Assembly: GCA_963693305.1 (NCBI GenBank)
Contig: OY855906.1
Coordinates: 22,535,789 to 22,599,788 of the forward strand
Direction of reading: 5' to 3'
DNA: 64,000 bases
DNA from: Meandrina meandrites
Lineage: Eukaryota; Cnidaria; Anthozoa; Scleractinia; Meandrinidae
The notes below the pieces were generated by a model. The model saw only the letters and a list, made by a program, of their open reading frames with translations. It was not told where the DNA came from and made no database searches. Both the position numbers and the translations under genes were made by a program. Shown here piece after piece: positions 22,449 through 36,100 of this stretch (within the stretch, counting starts at the first letter, position 1; each line of letters opens with the position of its first letter).

Positions 22449-23660
22449 AAATTATTCACAAAATAGTCATGTTGCCCATATATGGTCAGAAAGTCACTGC
22501 TGTTCATCATCTGTACATTGCAGATATGCTGCCATATAGCTGGTTGCCACAATTTGCCTGAGTATTGCAAAGCACTGCTAAACCACAGTAGTTTTAGTTG
22601 TAAAATGTTTTTCATTGGCAATTAGTTCAATAATAAAACAATTATCCTGATCAGTCTTGCAGAATATCTGCTGATTTTAAGTATCAAGCGATATACTGTA
22701 TGATTTGTTAAATATTGACTAACACATCCAACATGCATATGTTAGCAAATATTGTTTACATTGATGCAAAAGTCTTCTTTTTTGGCTTGTCATTAAGGTC
22801 ATTTGTTGAAATATAGCTGTAGAACTAGACATAGATTTCAAATCAAACTTTGCCTATTGGTTGAAATTTGTTTAGGAGCATGAAGATATTGTATTATATA
22901 ACACATAATTCCTTACATTTGTATTTAAACTGTTTACTTTATTCCTTATGAGAGCAAAAACAGGAGACTATAAAACCTATGCAACAATCCAACAGAACAG
23001 CACAAAAGAGAACATAATACTCATAGACTCAAAACTTTCAAAATTGGGTGAGGATATTGTCCAGTGTTGGTTAGATATAAAACTCCACTTACAAATGTAC
23101 AACACTAACAATAAAGATATAAAATATCCAGTAAGTTTGACATATAAATTTATGAAAAGACAAAGCTGTAATGAAAATAATTTAGTAAAGGAAATGAAGA
23201 AGAGATATTATTTTGTAAAGCATATACATGCGAAAATAATCGTAATCAGTTGACGCTTCGGCATCATCTTGACGCAATTCTCAAGACTAAAATAAAATTA
23301 AATATGCAATGTTGTTAAAAAATTCCTAAATTTGCATAAAGCAAAAAATCCTAGGTGAATACTTTTGCATGGACAGAGTCTGTTTGCACATCAAGGAATG
23401 GTCGCAACTTGCAGATGAAATGCATCTCTTTGATTAGGCCATCCATTTTATTTTTAGAGATGCGGGCAGTTGAACATTGTGATCGTCCATGTAGTGCTTG
23501 TAAATAGACGACGATTTTTATTTATGTCCATCAACACATTGGTGCAAGTGGCCCTGTATGTAAACAACATAGCCCGCATCGCTCAGGCCACATTGAAATT
23601 TGTAAACTAAACATTGACGGGCTTGATTTCTTGCAATTTGAGGTCTTCGTGTTATTTTAT
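22449..23660. other. Region without a supportable gene
   Basis: One 101-codon plus-strand frame at 22948-23253 is Lys/Asn-rich, as expected by chance in AT-rich DNA. A TTGACGCTTCGGCATC block near 23252 resembles sequences near Penelope-like element ends but is too short to call. Confidence 0.45.
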
Positions 23661-23667
23661 TTAATTA

Positions 23668-24308
23668 CCGTTTAGGGCGCCCATCCTTTCTTATAAAAGT
23701 CTTATCATGCCCTTATTCGAGTACGCTGATCTAGTTTGGGGTGACAAGCACAATGTAACTTTAATGTCTAGCCTACAAGTTTTGCAAAATAAGGTGGCTA
23801 AAATAATTTTAGATTGACCGCTGTATTCATCTGCGTCGCATGCATTAGCGACTCTTAAATGGATACCATTAGAGAAAAGGCGTTTCCAGCAAAGATGTGT
23901 GCATGTCTACAAATGTCTAAATGGACTTAGAAATCATGAATTGACTTTAGTGACACAACAACATCAACATAATTATAACACCAGAAATTAAGTCAATATC
24001 AGACTCCCCTGCATCAAGAGAAATTGGGGAAAACAGAGAACCGCCTATCACACAGTTAATGATTTTAATTCTCTTAGCCAGATTATACGAGACTCTGACA
24101 ATATAAATACCAGTATTTTGAAGCGACAGGTTTTTAATTTCTTAATTTAAGTGTTTATAAAACTCTTATTTTTTGTCCTCTTAAGTTTTTAACATATTTT
24201 TAACTCAAAGTAGATAATTTTAGTTTTTAGTTTTAATCTTCAAGGTCCTTTTTGAAAACCACTTATGTGTGAAAAAGTCTCGTCATGAAAGATTATTATT
24301 ATTTATTT
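23668..24308 (+). pseudogene. LINE reverse transcriptase 3' end
   Basis: About 160 codons in one plus-strand frame, with scattered stops, read as the C-terminal part of a non-LTR reverse transcriptase: SLIMPLFEYADLVWGD, LQVLQNKVAKIIL, LKWIPLEKRRFQQRC and VYKCLNGL, then HNYNTRN. This is the post-thumb region typical of CR1/Jockey/Nimb-type LINEs found widely in cnidarians. A poor ATT-rich tail ends near 24308. The copy is 5'-truncated near 23660 and carries stops (for example directly after KIILD), so it is dead. The precise clade cannot be fixed without alignment. Confidence 0.8.
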
Positions 24309-24309
24309 C

Positions 24310-25430
24310 CAGCTGACAAAAATCTGCTGGATTACAGTCTTGATTGTTAAGAGGCTGTTTAACAATGTTTGCTTAGTCTAAGTCTTTTAAAGGAAGAATG
24401 ACTCGAGCCATGGTAGTTTTCTCCTCTAGCAAGGGAGTGTGGTGCTGGTCAGATAACCAATGAAGCGCTTGACAGCTGAGTTGAATAAGTGCTGAGGGTA
24501 TTTAAGTTTTGAGAACACATCCTTTAACCGATCACATTCCTGTGAAAAATAGGACCAATCAGACGACAGCCAGTAAGCTCGATACAACATGGTGGTAATT
24601 AGGCAGCACTTGTATCGACTATCGACATGGTTTTGGTAATGAACGAGGAGTCCGTGTTTGTTGGCTTGGTGAAAACTCTGGTCTCAATTCTTGGCGTTAC
24701 GTTTATTAGCTCAACACCAACAAAAGGTATAAACGAATTATTCTCAACATCCATTGTAAATTTTACAGAGGAGTGGCAGTTATGGAGGGTTTCCAAAAAA
24801 CTGTCAGCTGAAGCCTTGTTTGGCATAACGTACATATCAACGATAGAAATAGGACAGCTTGCCATCCTGATTGTGTTTTTCTTTGATGGAGCACATGAAT
24901 ATGTTTGCTAGTAGGGGTGCAACAGGGGATCCCATTGCAGCCTTATCCGTCTGTTCATAAAGATTCCCATCAAACTGAAAGAGTTGCCTTTTGGTTGCTG
25001 CTCTCAGTAAGTCGACTAGCTGAGATCTGGAGAGGTTCAGTTCATGGGTCTTATTGAACCAATGATCAGTGAATGCCTTGTCAGCCAATATTGAGATGGT
25101 CTCCTCCAAAGGCACATAAGTAAACAGCAAAGTTATGTCGTATGACACCAGGATATCACCATTGTTGATCACCAGGTCTTGTATTTCATTAAGGAACTGA
25201 TAGGTTTCAGTTACATTGTACTGATTGATCTGATCATCCAGCCATTTGCCCAAAGCATAATTATAGGTGTGTGTGGCCAAGAGGATTGGGCACATAGCAA
25301 GGTTTTCTTTGTGCATCTTTGGTAATCATTATGGGACATCCTTGAGCAACATACTGTACGCTTTATAGTGTTTATTGCCACCTTGTATGGAATTGAATAG
25401 CTGTCTTGTTTTAAAGTACATGTCATCTGA
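24310..25430 (-). pseudogene. Penelope-like element reverse transcriptase remnant
   Basis: Minus-strand frames covering 25426-24599, with continuation in another frame to about 24310, read as a Penelope-like RT. In order: DILVSYDITLLFTYVPLEET (RT motif with the FTxVPLxET signature), FDGNLYEQTDKAAMGSPVAP and LLANIFM, then the YxDD region, then MPNKASADSFLETLHNCH and FIPFVGVEL, and finally, in a shifted frame, LLVHYQNHVDSRYK and a region near 24400 resembling the linker before the endonuclease. At the YxDD box a small deletion near 24850 moves the frame and leaves only V-D-M. No GIY-YIG domain follows downstream in this copy. It is inactive. Confidence 0.85.
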
Positions 25431-28400
25431 AGCAGTCAATATGTTCATCTACGACATAACAATTAGAAGTGTTGATCTAATTACATGTCAGTGAATGCCA
25501 TTAAAAGCTACTGGCTTACAGAAGCAAGTAACTAAAATAAAAACAATTTTAATAAGGAAATATAGGTAAAGTGAATAATGTAACAAATATAAGTAAAAGA
25601 AATAAGTGTTCAATCCTAATACCCAGGTAAAAAGAGAAGCTACTGTTTAAACTGTATAGCTTAGTTTTCCATGAAAAACTCAACTTATCATCGGAAAGTT
25701 GTAATATCCTTTTGTCTTGTATTGTAATTTATTTAAATTTCCTTAGTTGTATAAACGAAATCCACCACTTCCTTTTTCCTTGGATTCTATTTTTTATGTT
25801 TGTTAATTTTACTTTTATTGTTTTCCTAGAAATATGAACATTTCAATAACTTTCTTTGTGTCAAACAATCAAGCGGTTTTTTTTGATGGAGGGAAGCACC
25901 TTCATTGGTGTACTTAAGGACAGCTGAAAATGATCAGTCAAGTTGGTAATGTGTGTATTGTGGTTCTTGAGAAGGAAAACTTGACGCCCTAACTTGCTGA
26001 TGTTTATTGTGGTCATTAACTGTTGGTGAAGCTTTATCTTTCCAGCAGTGTGGCTACCTGGCTGACAGACAGTGCGTTCTTCACTTATAAGAATTGATAA
26101 GAAAACAAACTCTAACATTATTGACATGTCACGGAAAGCCATAAAATGATTCTGTGAGATTTTCAAGAGATTGTGCTCATGGGCACCTATTTGTAGAAAA
26201 AGACCATGGCAGCACAACATTTGCTGGTATAGTTAGAAAAGTATTGGTTGTTTTGCATATGAAATCAACATCGGGTTGTAGTCTGGGTGACAATTAATGA
26301 TTTGTCTTGCCCTTAAAAAGTAATAAATAATTGTGATCAAGGACAGGCAATAAAAGGAACTACAGCATAACAAGCAGACAAAAACAGATACTATAAATGA
26401 TTTGCACTAAGGGAACTTCCAGACATGTTGTTTACTGCTGAGACTTTCCTTTGCTGAATACAATTACAGTGCATATGCTTCATGTAACAAGATGACAGCA
26501 ACAGCTCCAACTGGGGTTTCAAAAATACTGATCCCAGAATGATATTTTTGTTCTCCCGTTGCCTGCCAAAAATTAAGGTGCGAGATGAAAGAATGTTATA
26601 TCCCAGTCTTGTCTTAGGATATATTGAAAGGGGAATTATAATTGCCATTGTCCAAGGTGGTAGAGGCTATATTTCTGGTTCATTTGTGGGCAACTACTCC
26701 GATCTTGGAAGAAACTTTTATGTCAGTAGACAAGTGATAAAGACCTCCTACAAAAAAGTTGTTGACAGTAGGACAAGAAATTGGCTCAAAATCCCCCACA
26801 CATGATACATGTAGCATCTGATTGGAATGTATTGAATTTCTGAAGAGGATGCCTTATTAACGATATTAAAGATTTGCAATGTTTTAGCTTTCATTTTGTT
26901 GGTTTTTTCCTTCAACAACAAAAAACAAAATTCCTTAATTTGTTATGCTGGCTAATGACTGATACAGTCACAATAGAAAGGGAAGTCACCAGAACATCCC
27001 ATGGTCTGACCAGGACCTCATGCATGTTCACAGTCTGTCGCCTTAGCAGTGGCAGCCATGGGCAGCTATTTTGGCCTTGTTAGGCTCCATCAGCATGGCA
27101 TAGCTGTCAGGCATGAGGAAGACCCAAATGTCCTGTACACCTGCCCTTTACTACCTTTACTTTTCTCTCTCTGTCTATCCATGTAGCAAACTCTTTTTAT
27201 CTTTGTAATAGCTCTAGGCATTTAAAGAATGCTATCCTTTATAGGTCCAAATAGGAGGATCACTTATAGCTATCATGGAGACTTGAAATGAGTAAATATG
27301 ATTGTCAAGAATCCAACTTCAAGTAGGACTTGCTTAACCTTGACTTAACGTTTCGGCGTCAGTGGTAGAATTGTTTGAATATGAGCTAAATACAAAATCC
27401 TAATCCTCATTGGATGAGAGGGCTAAGTGTGGTGTCTTTGAGACACATGCTCTTACTCACAAATACGAGTTAAAAACTATAGTGATACATAAAGCAAGAA
27501 TTTGAAAAAATGTAAATAAATAAACATACATAAAAGTTAAAATATTATATTAACAGTAATTGGTATCGTATTGGTCAAAAACAACAATGACAAACAAAAG
27601 CAATCATTAAGTCTTTGAGATGGCTTGTGACTCAGTAGAGAAAATGGCAGGCAATCATTGCAACATAGTAATGCTTAAAGTGAAATGCTCTTTGTGGAAG
27701 AGTCAGTGGTTAATACAGCAAGATCTCCTTGATTGTTCCTTGTCACTGTGCATGGAACTTAACATGAGTCATTTTGTTTTGAAGTATACACTGTATGTAG
27801 TTCCAAGTGGTTAACAAATACATATAAAATATAAGAATTAAAAGTGTCAATTTATTGACACATCAGCGAATGCCAGATAATAATTCTTATCAAAAAGATT
27901 TAGTTCATGGTCAGTTATTGAGACAACACAATTTGTTTGGTACAGTGAAAAAAAAGATTGCTTTTCTTGTGAATTGAAGCATATTGGTTTGTACTCCAGG
28001 TGACAAACAAATTTTTAATATTTGTGACTCTATACAGTCAACAAAATATCGGAAACATAAGAAAGCGGACATGAAACCTACACCGTAAACAATATTAAAG
28101 AAGGCAACTGGTAAACATCAGTGTCTTTAATGTAGCTTGCTAGTCTCTTAGTCTATGTAGTTTAACCATTATTCTAACACAGCCATTCTAACACATCTGG
28201 TCAAAACTGTATGCTACTGACTGCCCCAAGCTTGTGACAGTTTCTGCTACTAGTTCATTTTCTAAATGCTGTCTAAAATATTTGAAATCACAAAAGGCTT
28301 TTCTCTCCTTAATACAATTGCAATGCATATGCTTGGTGCAAAAAGATGACACCAACAGCTGGCTCCAACTCATCATCAAGGGAGATCATAGAGAATCCTG
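25431..28400. repeat. Diverged compound repeat cluster, part 1
   Basis: Blocks here recur, diverged, further along. The stretch 25555-26400 matches 30195-31020; 26408-26530 matches 31019-31180, 32340-32520 and 34360-34470; 26985-27400 matches 33150-33560 and 35290-35540; 27615-27790 matches 36660-36810; 28150-28400 matches 34190-34500. Open frames inside (for example 26539-26805) show no family. The unit looks non-coding. Confidence 0.7.
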
Positions 28401-28408
28401 CCATCTAT

Positions 28409-28986
28409 CTTCTCCTATCTTATTCTATCCTATCGGATCCAATCATATACTATCATATCGTATCCTACCCCATCCCATTCCTTTCCTTTCCTATCCTATC
28501 CTATCCTATCCTATCTTATCCTATCCTATCCTATCCTATCCTATCCTATCCTATCCTATCCTATCCTATCCTATCCTATCCTATCCTATCCTATCCTATC
28601 CTATCCTATCCTATCCTATCCTATCCTATCCTATCCTATCCTATCCTATCCTATCCTACCCCATCCTATCCTTTCCTATCCTATCCTATCCTATCCTATC
28701 CTATCCTATCCTATCCTATCCTATCCTATCCTATCCTAGCCTAGCCTAGCCTAGCCTAGCCTAGCCTAGCCTAGCCTAGCCTAGCCTAACCTACCCTATC
28801 CTGTCCTGTCCTATCCTATACTATCCTATCCCATCCCATCCTTTCCCATCTTAGCCTATTCTTTCTTATCCTACTCCATTTTATCCTATCCCATCCCATC
28901 CATCGTATCCTTTTGTATCGTATCATATCCTATCCCATCCCACTATTCTATACCTTTACTATCTCATTCTATCCTATCCTATCCTA
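28409..28986 (+). repeat. (CCTAT)n pentanucleotide array with a (CCTAG)11 block
   Basis: About 580 bp of CCTAT units with variants (CCCAT, CTTTC) concentrated at the edges. Positions 28734-28788 switch to roughly eleven consecutive CCTAG units and then return. The overlapping open frames in this segment are by-products of a 5 bp repeat without stop codons. Confidence 0.97.
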
Positions 28987-29555
28987 TAATTTAATCATGG
29001 AAATGAGACAAAAATATGCACAGCTCATTGTTAGAGGAAATCTGTTAAGAGAATAACTTATTATGAATGATACAATGCTGAGAACCTCCAAGGAAACCCA
29101 TGAAGTGAAAAGATAAGAAATGCTTAGCAAAAGAGACAAATACAACAAAACTGGAAAAAGTGCAATGATGTAAGAAATAATAAGTAATATTATACTGAAT
29201 AGATCATATTTAAAACTAATTTTATTATGGACATTTCTGAGCTTGCATGTTTGTTTCTTCCTTGAACAAAAGAAATTTGATACCATGGCTTGTGATTGAT
29301 ACAGGGTTCCCCACTAAAAAAATATTGTGGTTCGTCACGGCAAAATAGTAATGCTAAAAGTAAACTGCTCTCCTGAGCAAAATATCGTTCATTAATGTAC
29401 TGGAATTATGCAAGGATCACTTGGACAAACAGCAGCGAAGAGAAGCCGGATCTTGGTATAGATCAGGATCAGCAATATACAATAAAACGTTAAACTTGAT
29501 GCAAGGCTGATCAGACAGCTAAAAAGGTTAAATAAAAATTTAATTGCCCAATATT
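28987..29555. other. Region without a supportable gene
   Basis: Contains at 29290-29380 a diverged copy of a block also present at 27615, 31187 and 32515 (GTTCCCCACT..., AGTAATGCTAAAAGTAAA). Nothing coding is recognised. Confidence 0.5.
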
Positions 29556-30112
29556 TTGGTTAGGCAAAACTTACCTTCTTCAGGGGCTGAAAAAGCTAAG
29601 TAAAAATTGTAATAGGCGGTTACAATATTTGAAACAATACAAACAAAAGGCTGAAATTTGATTGGTAGACAAACTAAAAAGAAGATATGTGTACAATAGA
29701 AAAAGAAGTGCAAAAAGAATTAAAATAATTGTAAAAAATATACAGATAAAAACAGATTGAGTTTTGTGGCGTTTGTTCATTCCATGGCGTTCAAGAGTAT
29801 TGTTGATGATAATTAAGACAGCTTCTTTGGCTTTGCGAATGGTGTCTCTGAGAGAGTTTATTAGTTCTAGGGGAATGAGTTTTATGTTGTAATCGAATGG
29901 CCTGAAGAATGAAATGATCTGAAACGGCAGGGTGTTGACCAATGTTGGTTGATTGCTTTTTCGGTTGCCCGTCTATGTTCACCAAATCTATTGCTTAGAT
30001 GTTGTTTAGTCTCACTGATGTTTTGCATTCTGCATTTGGAGCACTGAATCACGTATATAATATTGGAAGATGTGCAGGTGATAGGATGCCGTATTGGTCT
30101 TATATCGTTCAT
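29556..30112 (-). pseudogene. Penelope-like GIY-YIG endonuclease remnant
   Basis: From 30112 downward the minus strand reads PITCTSSNIIYVIQCSKC, then SETKQHLSNRFGEHRRA, HSIT, and after a frame change IKLIPLELINSLRDTIRKA and NTLERHGMN. This is the GIY-YIG-type endonuclease domain found C-terminal to the RT in Penelope-like elements: the family's GIY position is IYVIQC here, and YIG is degraded to NIS. The frame changes near 29880-29930. Beyond it, TTTTTCAGCCCCTGAAGAAG is a typical sequence near the 3' end of such elements. On the minus strand this lies upstream of the RT remnant at 24310-25430, the wrong order for one element, so the two are separate insertions or a rearranged pair. Confidence 0.8.
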
Positions 30113-30117
30113 TGTTC

Positions 30118-30577
30118 ATTACCACTTTGTATGGAATTGAATACCAATCTTGTTTTAAAGTACATGTAGACCAATAAGGTCTGGATGTTCATCTATAAGT
30201 AAAGTGAATAATGTAGCAGATATAAATAAAAGAAATAAATGTTCATTCTGTATACCTAGGTAAAAAGAGAAGGTACCAAATAAACTTTGTAGCTCACTTT
30301 TCCACCAAAAAGTTGGTATATGCTACTGAATTCTAATGTAAAATAAGGAAATATTTTATTTAAAGTTCCTTAGTTGGATAAAGCAAATCCACATCTTCCT
30401 CTTTCGTTGGATTTTAATTGTTTTTTTTTAATGTTTGTTAATTCTACTTTTATTGTTTTCTTAGAAACATGAACATTTCAATAACTTTCTTCATGTCAAA
30501 CAATCAAACAGTTTTTGGATAGAGGGAAGCACCTTCATCAGTGTTAGGACAGCTGAAAATGTGTTGTGGCTCCTGAG
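30118..30577. repeat. Diverged compound repeat cluster, part 2
   Basis: Matches 25381-25980 block for block (CTTGTTTTAAAGTACATGT, AAGTGAATAATGTA, GGAAGCACCTTCAT), so the DNA 5' (minus sense) of both Penelope remnants is shared. Confidence 0.7.
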
Positions 30578-31880
30578 AATTAAAACTTGCCTGCCCTAAC
30601 TTGGTGATGTTTATTGTGGTCATCAACTGTAGGTGAAGTTTTATCTTTCCAACAGTGTTGCTACCTGGCTGACAGCTGATGGTGTGTTTTTAACTTTAAA
30701 GAAGTGATAAGAAAAGAAACTTGGCAAACTTTAAAATTATTGACACATCAGGGAATGCCATCAAGTTATTCTTTGAGATAATCGAGAGATTTTGCTTAGC
30801 AGCTCCAATTTGAAGATAAAGAGCCATGGCAGATTGAGATTAGCTGACACAGTTAGCTTGTTTCACACGTGAAATGCAACATCAAATTGCAGCTTGAGTG
30901 ACAATTAATTTGTCTTGCCCTTAAAAAGGTATTTGAATACTTGTGGTCACTGGTAGTCAATAAGAAGATTTGCAACATAACAAACAGATGAAAACAGATG
31001 CCATAAAGGATTTACACTAAGGGAACTGAGGAAAGTAAACCATGTTAAAAATAAAAATTAAAAAAATTCAGGACATGTTTACTGCTGAGGCTTTTCTTGG
31101 CTCAATACAATTAGAGTGCCAACCAGATGACAACAACCGCTCCCACTGTGGTTCTGCAAAATTTTGTTCATCTGTTATGGTGGCTTGTGTCTGATGCAGG
31201 GTTCCACAGGATGCAAAATGGTTCATCATGGCAAGAATGTAACATCCAAAGTGAAATGGTCTCCTGTGAGGAAGAGTGTGTAAGAGGGCAACAAGAAAAC
31301 AAGTCATTTGCTTTTAAATTACATGTTGTCACAAAGGGTCAACACATGCAACTATAAGAAAAAATTTCAGAGACTCAAGCTACAATCATCTTAGTGGACA
31401 CCACAAAATAATTCTGTCCGATTGTTGAAACGATTTTGTTTGTAGAAAATGGACCTGTGCAGCACAATATACGCTGGTATATGAGAAAGGTATTGCTTTT
31501 TTTGTCATGAAATGCAGCATATCGATTTGTATTCTTGGTGACAATTAATTTGTCTCACACTTAAAGAGCTGTCAAGATATTGGTGATCCCAGACAATCAA
31601 TAAAAATCTATAAGATAATACAGACAAGAAAACATAAACCATAAGCAATTTTAAGAAGACAACTGCTAAAAGTCCATTTTTGCAACAGTTTTCTGCCCTG
31701 ACAATTGGGGCATCTTCAATTTGAAGGATTTTATCTGCAATTGCAGTGCATATCCTTGAAGCAACAGGATGACTTACATGGCTCTTTATCTATCTATTGT
31801 TCTACCTTTCTGTCTGTCCATAAATAAAATGTGAAAAGAAGTCACAAAACACATCTCACGGTCTGGCCAGGACCTAACGG
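30578..31880. repeat. 1.3 kb tandem repeat unit A
   Basis: Begins AATTAAAACTTGCCTGCCC and ends CTGGCCAGGACCTAACGG. Nearly the whole unit recurs at 31905-33190 with about 95% identity by eye, including the same 79-87 codon minus-strand open frame (31068 and 32379). I see no protein family and treat the shared frame as inherited from the duplication. Confidence 0.9.
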
Positions 31881-31904
31881 TATTGGCTGCTGTGGATAGC
31901 TGGC

Positions 31905-33190
31905 AATTAAAACTTGCCTGCCCTAACTTGGTGATGTTTATTGTGGTCATCAACTGTAGGTGAAGTTTTATCTTTACAACAGTGTTGCTACCTGGATGAC
32001 AGCTGATGATGTGTTCTTAACTTTAAAGAAGTGATAAGAAAACAAACTTGGCAAACTTTAAATATTGACACATCAGGGAATACCATCAAGTTATTCTTTG
32101 AGATAATCGAGAGATTTTGCTTACCAACACCAATTTGTAGAAAAAGAGCCATGGCAGCTTGAGATTAGCTGTCACAGTTAGCTTGTTTCACACGTGAAAT
32201 GCAACATCAAATTGCAGCTTGAGTGACAATTTGTCTTGCCTTTAAAAAGGTATTTGAATACTAGTGGTCACTGGTAGTCAATAAGAAGATTTGCAACATA
32301 ACAAACAGATGAAAACAGATGCCATAAAGGATTTACACTAAGGGAACTGAGAAAAATAAACCGTGTTAAAAATTAAAATTAAAAACATTCAGGACAGTTG
32401 TTTACTGCTGAGGCTTTTCTCGGCTCAATACAATTAGAGTGCATATACTTGATGTAACCAGATGACAACAACCGCTCCCACTGTGGTTCTGCAAAATTTT
32501 GTTCAGGTGTTATGCTGGCTTGTGTCTGATGCAGGGTTCCACAGGATGCAAAATGGTTCATCATGGCAAGAATGTAACATCCAAAGTGAAATGGTCTCCT
32601 GTGAGGAAGAGTGTGTAAAAAGACAACAAGAAAACAAGTCACTTGCTTTTAAATTACATGTTGTCACAAAGGGTCAACACATTCAAGCTACAATCATTTT
32701 AGTGGACACCACAAAATAATTCTGTCCGATTGTTGAAACGATTTTGTTTGTAGAAAATGGACGTGTGCCGCACAATATATGCTGGTATATTAGAAAGGTA
32801 TATCTTTTTTGTCATATGAAATGCAACATATCGATTTGTATCCTTGGTGACAATTAATTTGTCTCACACTTTAAGAGCTCTCAAGATATTGGTGATCCCA
32901 GACAATCAATAAAAATCTATAAGATAATACAGACAAGAAAACATACACCATAAGCAATTTTTAAGAAGACAACTGCTAAAAGTCCATTTTTGCAACAGTT
33001 TTTTGCCCTGACAATCGGGACACCTTCAATTTGAAGAATTTTATCTGCAATTGCAGTGCATATCCTTGAAGCAACAGGATGACTTACATGGCTCTTTATC
33101 TATCTATTGTTCTACCTTTCTGTCTGTCCATGAATAAAATGTGAAAAGAAGTCACAAAACACATCTCACGGTCTGGCCAGGACCGAACGG
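31905..33190. repeat. 1.3 kb tandem repeat unit B
   Basis: Direct copy of 30578-31880 at a 1,327 bp offset, separated from it by only 24 bp. Differences are substitutions and short indels, for example a loss near 31137 relative to 32450. Confidence 0.9.
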
Positions 33191-36100
33191 ATGCGCACAA
33201 CTTATCACATGGGTCTATGCCACCATTTATAGCTGTTATGGCCTTGTTAGGTCTCATCAGCATGACATAGCCATCAGGCCCAAAAGTAATGTAAACATAC
33301 CCTTGGTGTCTTTACATTTCTTTCTATCTATTTATCTCTATCTGTTTGTCTGTCTTTCAATGTACTTAAATCTTTGTACCTCTGTAATAGGTCTGGGTAT
33401 TTGAACAATGGTATCCTCGTATAACTCCAGATAAGAGGATAACTTGTAGTGTTTGTGAAGACTTCAAATTATAAACTAAAACCATCATGAATCCAACTCC
33501 AAATAGGACTTCCCTAACCTTTACTAAATGTAACAGGGTCTGGTCAGTGGTTCAATTTTTTTTAATATAAACTAAATAAAAAATCCCAATGATCAGTGGT
33601 TGAGAGGGTTGCCTGTGGCACCATCCAGCCACATGTGGTTACTGACACAAGACTGAAAAACTACAGTGATGCATGAAGCACAAATTTGATAAAAAGGTAA
33701 TTCAATAAACATAAGAATGATTGAATAAAACTAATAAAAAGTAACAATAAAACAAAATTTTATTGAATAAAGGAAGAAAATACAAACAGTATAGAAGATT
33801 AATACAAGAACTACTAAAAACTTGGTTAGATTAAATTGTTTATGGCCGGCTTTAGTCTGAAAATCCAGTACTTTTCTCTTTCAATCTAGGAATCTTATCG
33901 TTTGTTCTCACACTTTCTATGATTGTTAGTGTCATGTTCAATGGCTTTGAAAGTGTTGGACAGCTAGAATACTTTTCTGACTAACAGAAATATTGGCGTC
34001 ATGTTGATTGGCTCTTGTGTGGATCCTATTATATCGAACATATTGGTCTTTCCATTATACTTGTGATTCCAGACAGTCAACAAAATATCAAAAGCATAAT
34101 AAACAGACATGAAACATACACCATAATTGATATATGGCAACTGATCAACATAAGTGTGTTTAAATGTTCTAGTTTGCTAGTCTCCAAGACTATGTAGTTG
34201 AACCGACATTCAGCCACTATAACAAAGCTGGTCAAAACTGTATGCTTTTGTCTACCCCAAGCTTGTGAACAATTTTTGTAACTAGTCCCCTTTCTAAATG
34301 CGTTCTAAAATATTTGAAATCACAAAAACCATGGTCTTTTCCTCATGTATAAAACACTGCTATTTGGAATGTGTTGTTTACTGCAAAGGATTTCTCTGCT
34401 CAATTCAATTTCAGTGAGTATGCTTCTTGTAACAACTTGACACCAACAGCCTGCTCCAACTCATCATCAAGAAAGAGAACAGAGAATCAAGCCAGTGGAC
34501 TTTCGATAATGATAGGTAATGGAAATAGGACTGAGTGGAATGCAATTTGGTCTGTAATCATACAAGCGATTAACAAAATCTGAAGACCCAGTGTAGCAGG
34601 AGTCCAATTTGTTTAATCATGAGTATGACTACAAAGAAAATTGGACAACACAAAGTCCTATATGCATTTTAAATTAATCATAAGTATAAAAATTTAGACA
34701 AAGCGAAGCATGTTGCGGTGTTATCATCACTATGACAATAAACCATTTTTACAACTGAAGGTTTTAGGAATATTAAGGAGATTTTAGTCACAATAAGGAA
34801 CCAAATAAAGAGCGTGCCCATTTGCAGAAAATGAACTTTGTTATCGGACACCTTCATATTGGACACTTTGTTGTTGGACACTTCAGCTGTGGGTGCTCTA
34901 ATTTGGCAAGACACAGGGCGTGCTAAGAACCAATCAGAATTAAGAATGTTGTTATAGTTATAATTAATTCAGAAAGTGTATGTTCATCCTCTTGTTATCT
35001 ATCTATGAATCCTTTGATTTATCAATTCATCTATCTATGGAGCTATTTATTACATGTATTTCCTCTAACTATCCAAAAAACAAGTAGTGAAGTAACAAAA
35101 CACATCCCACAGCCTGGTCAGGGCCACACACATTTGAACAAAAACCCATATCACCCATGCAGTGGTGACAATGGCAGCTGTTTTTGCCTTCCTAGGCCTC
35201 ATCAGTGGCTTCCATTTACTTCAGGTTTTCTATTTTCTGTCTGTCAATGTCTGTCGTTTTATGTTTCTAAAAATTGAAAAATGTTGGGGGAAGTCACAAA
35301 ACACATCTCATGGTCTTGCCAGGACCTCATGCATGCGCACAACCCATCACCTGAGCAGTGGCAGCCATAGACAGTCAATCCTTGAATCTTTGGGTGTTGA
35401 CATTCAAACAATGCTATCCTTTTATAAGTCCAAATACGAGGATCACTTGTAGCAACCATGGAGACTTGAAATTATTGAAAAAGATTGTTGAAAATCCAAC
35501 TTCAAATAGGATTTCCTTTACTGAACGTTTCAGGGTCTTGGCTTTCTTCAGGAGTGTTAAGTATAAGTGTAATTAGTGTCAACAGTACAATTCTTTAATG
35601 TAAAATAAATACAAAATTTTAATCATCAGTTAAAATGGCTATGTGTGGCTTCATCCATGCGTATACACTTACTAAAATAGGACTTGAAGACTATAGTGAA
35701 ACATGGAGTAAGAATTTAAAAAGATAAATATTTATAAATTAAAATATTTAATAAAATTAAAAATATAATTGAGTAGAATAAAAGAATATTTCAATATTCT
35801 TTTTTATAAAAAAAACAAAAGTAGGATTATAAATATATAAAAAATTATAGAGTAAATAGTAAATTATACAAGACTTACAGAAATATTAGTCAGACTAAAT
35901 TGTTTATGTGCGGATTCAGTCTGATAATCCACTACTTTTTCCGTTTCAATCTAGTAATCTTATTGTTTGTTCTCACTATTTCTATAATTTTCAGTTTCAT
36001 GTTGTCCCTTGGCAACTTTTTCAGTGCTAATGGCGCATCATGATGATCAGTCAAGTTCATGAGCTTGGTAGTATGGTGTTGGAGACAAGAAACTTGAGCG

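Noticed and set aside
28234..28749. Two long overlapping plus-strand open frames encoding Ser-Tyr-Pro-Ile-Leu repeats
   Set aside because: They are the CCTAT pentamer read in frame; a 5 bp unit without a stop stays open by construction.
31068..32642. Two similar 79-87 codon minus-strand frames in the 1.3 kb units
   Set aside because: Conservation is due to recent duplication of the unit; frames differ by indels and no family is recognised.
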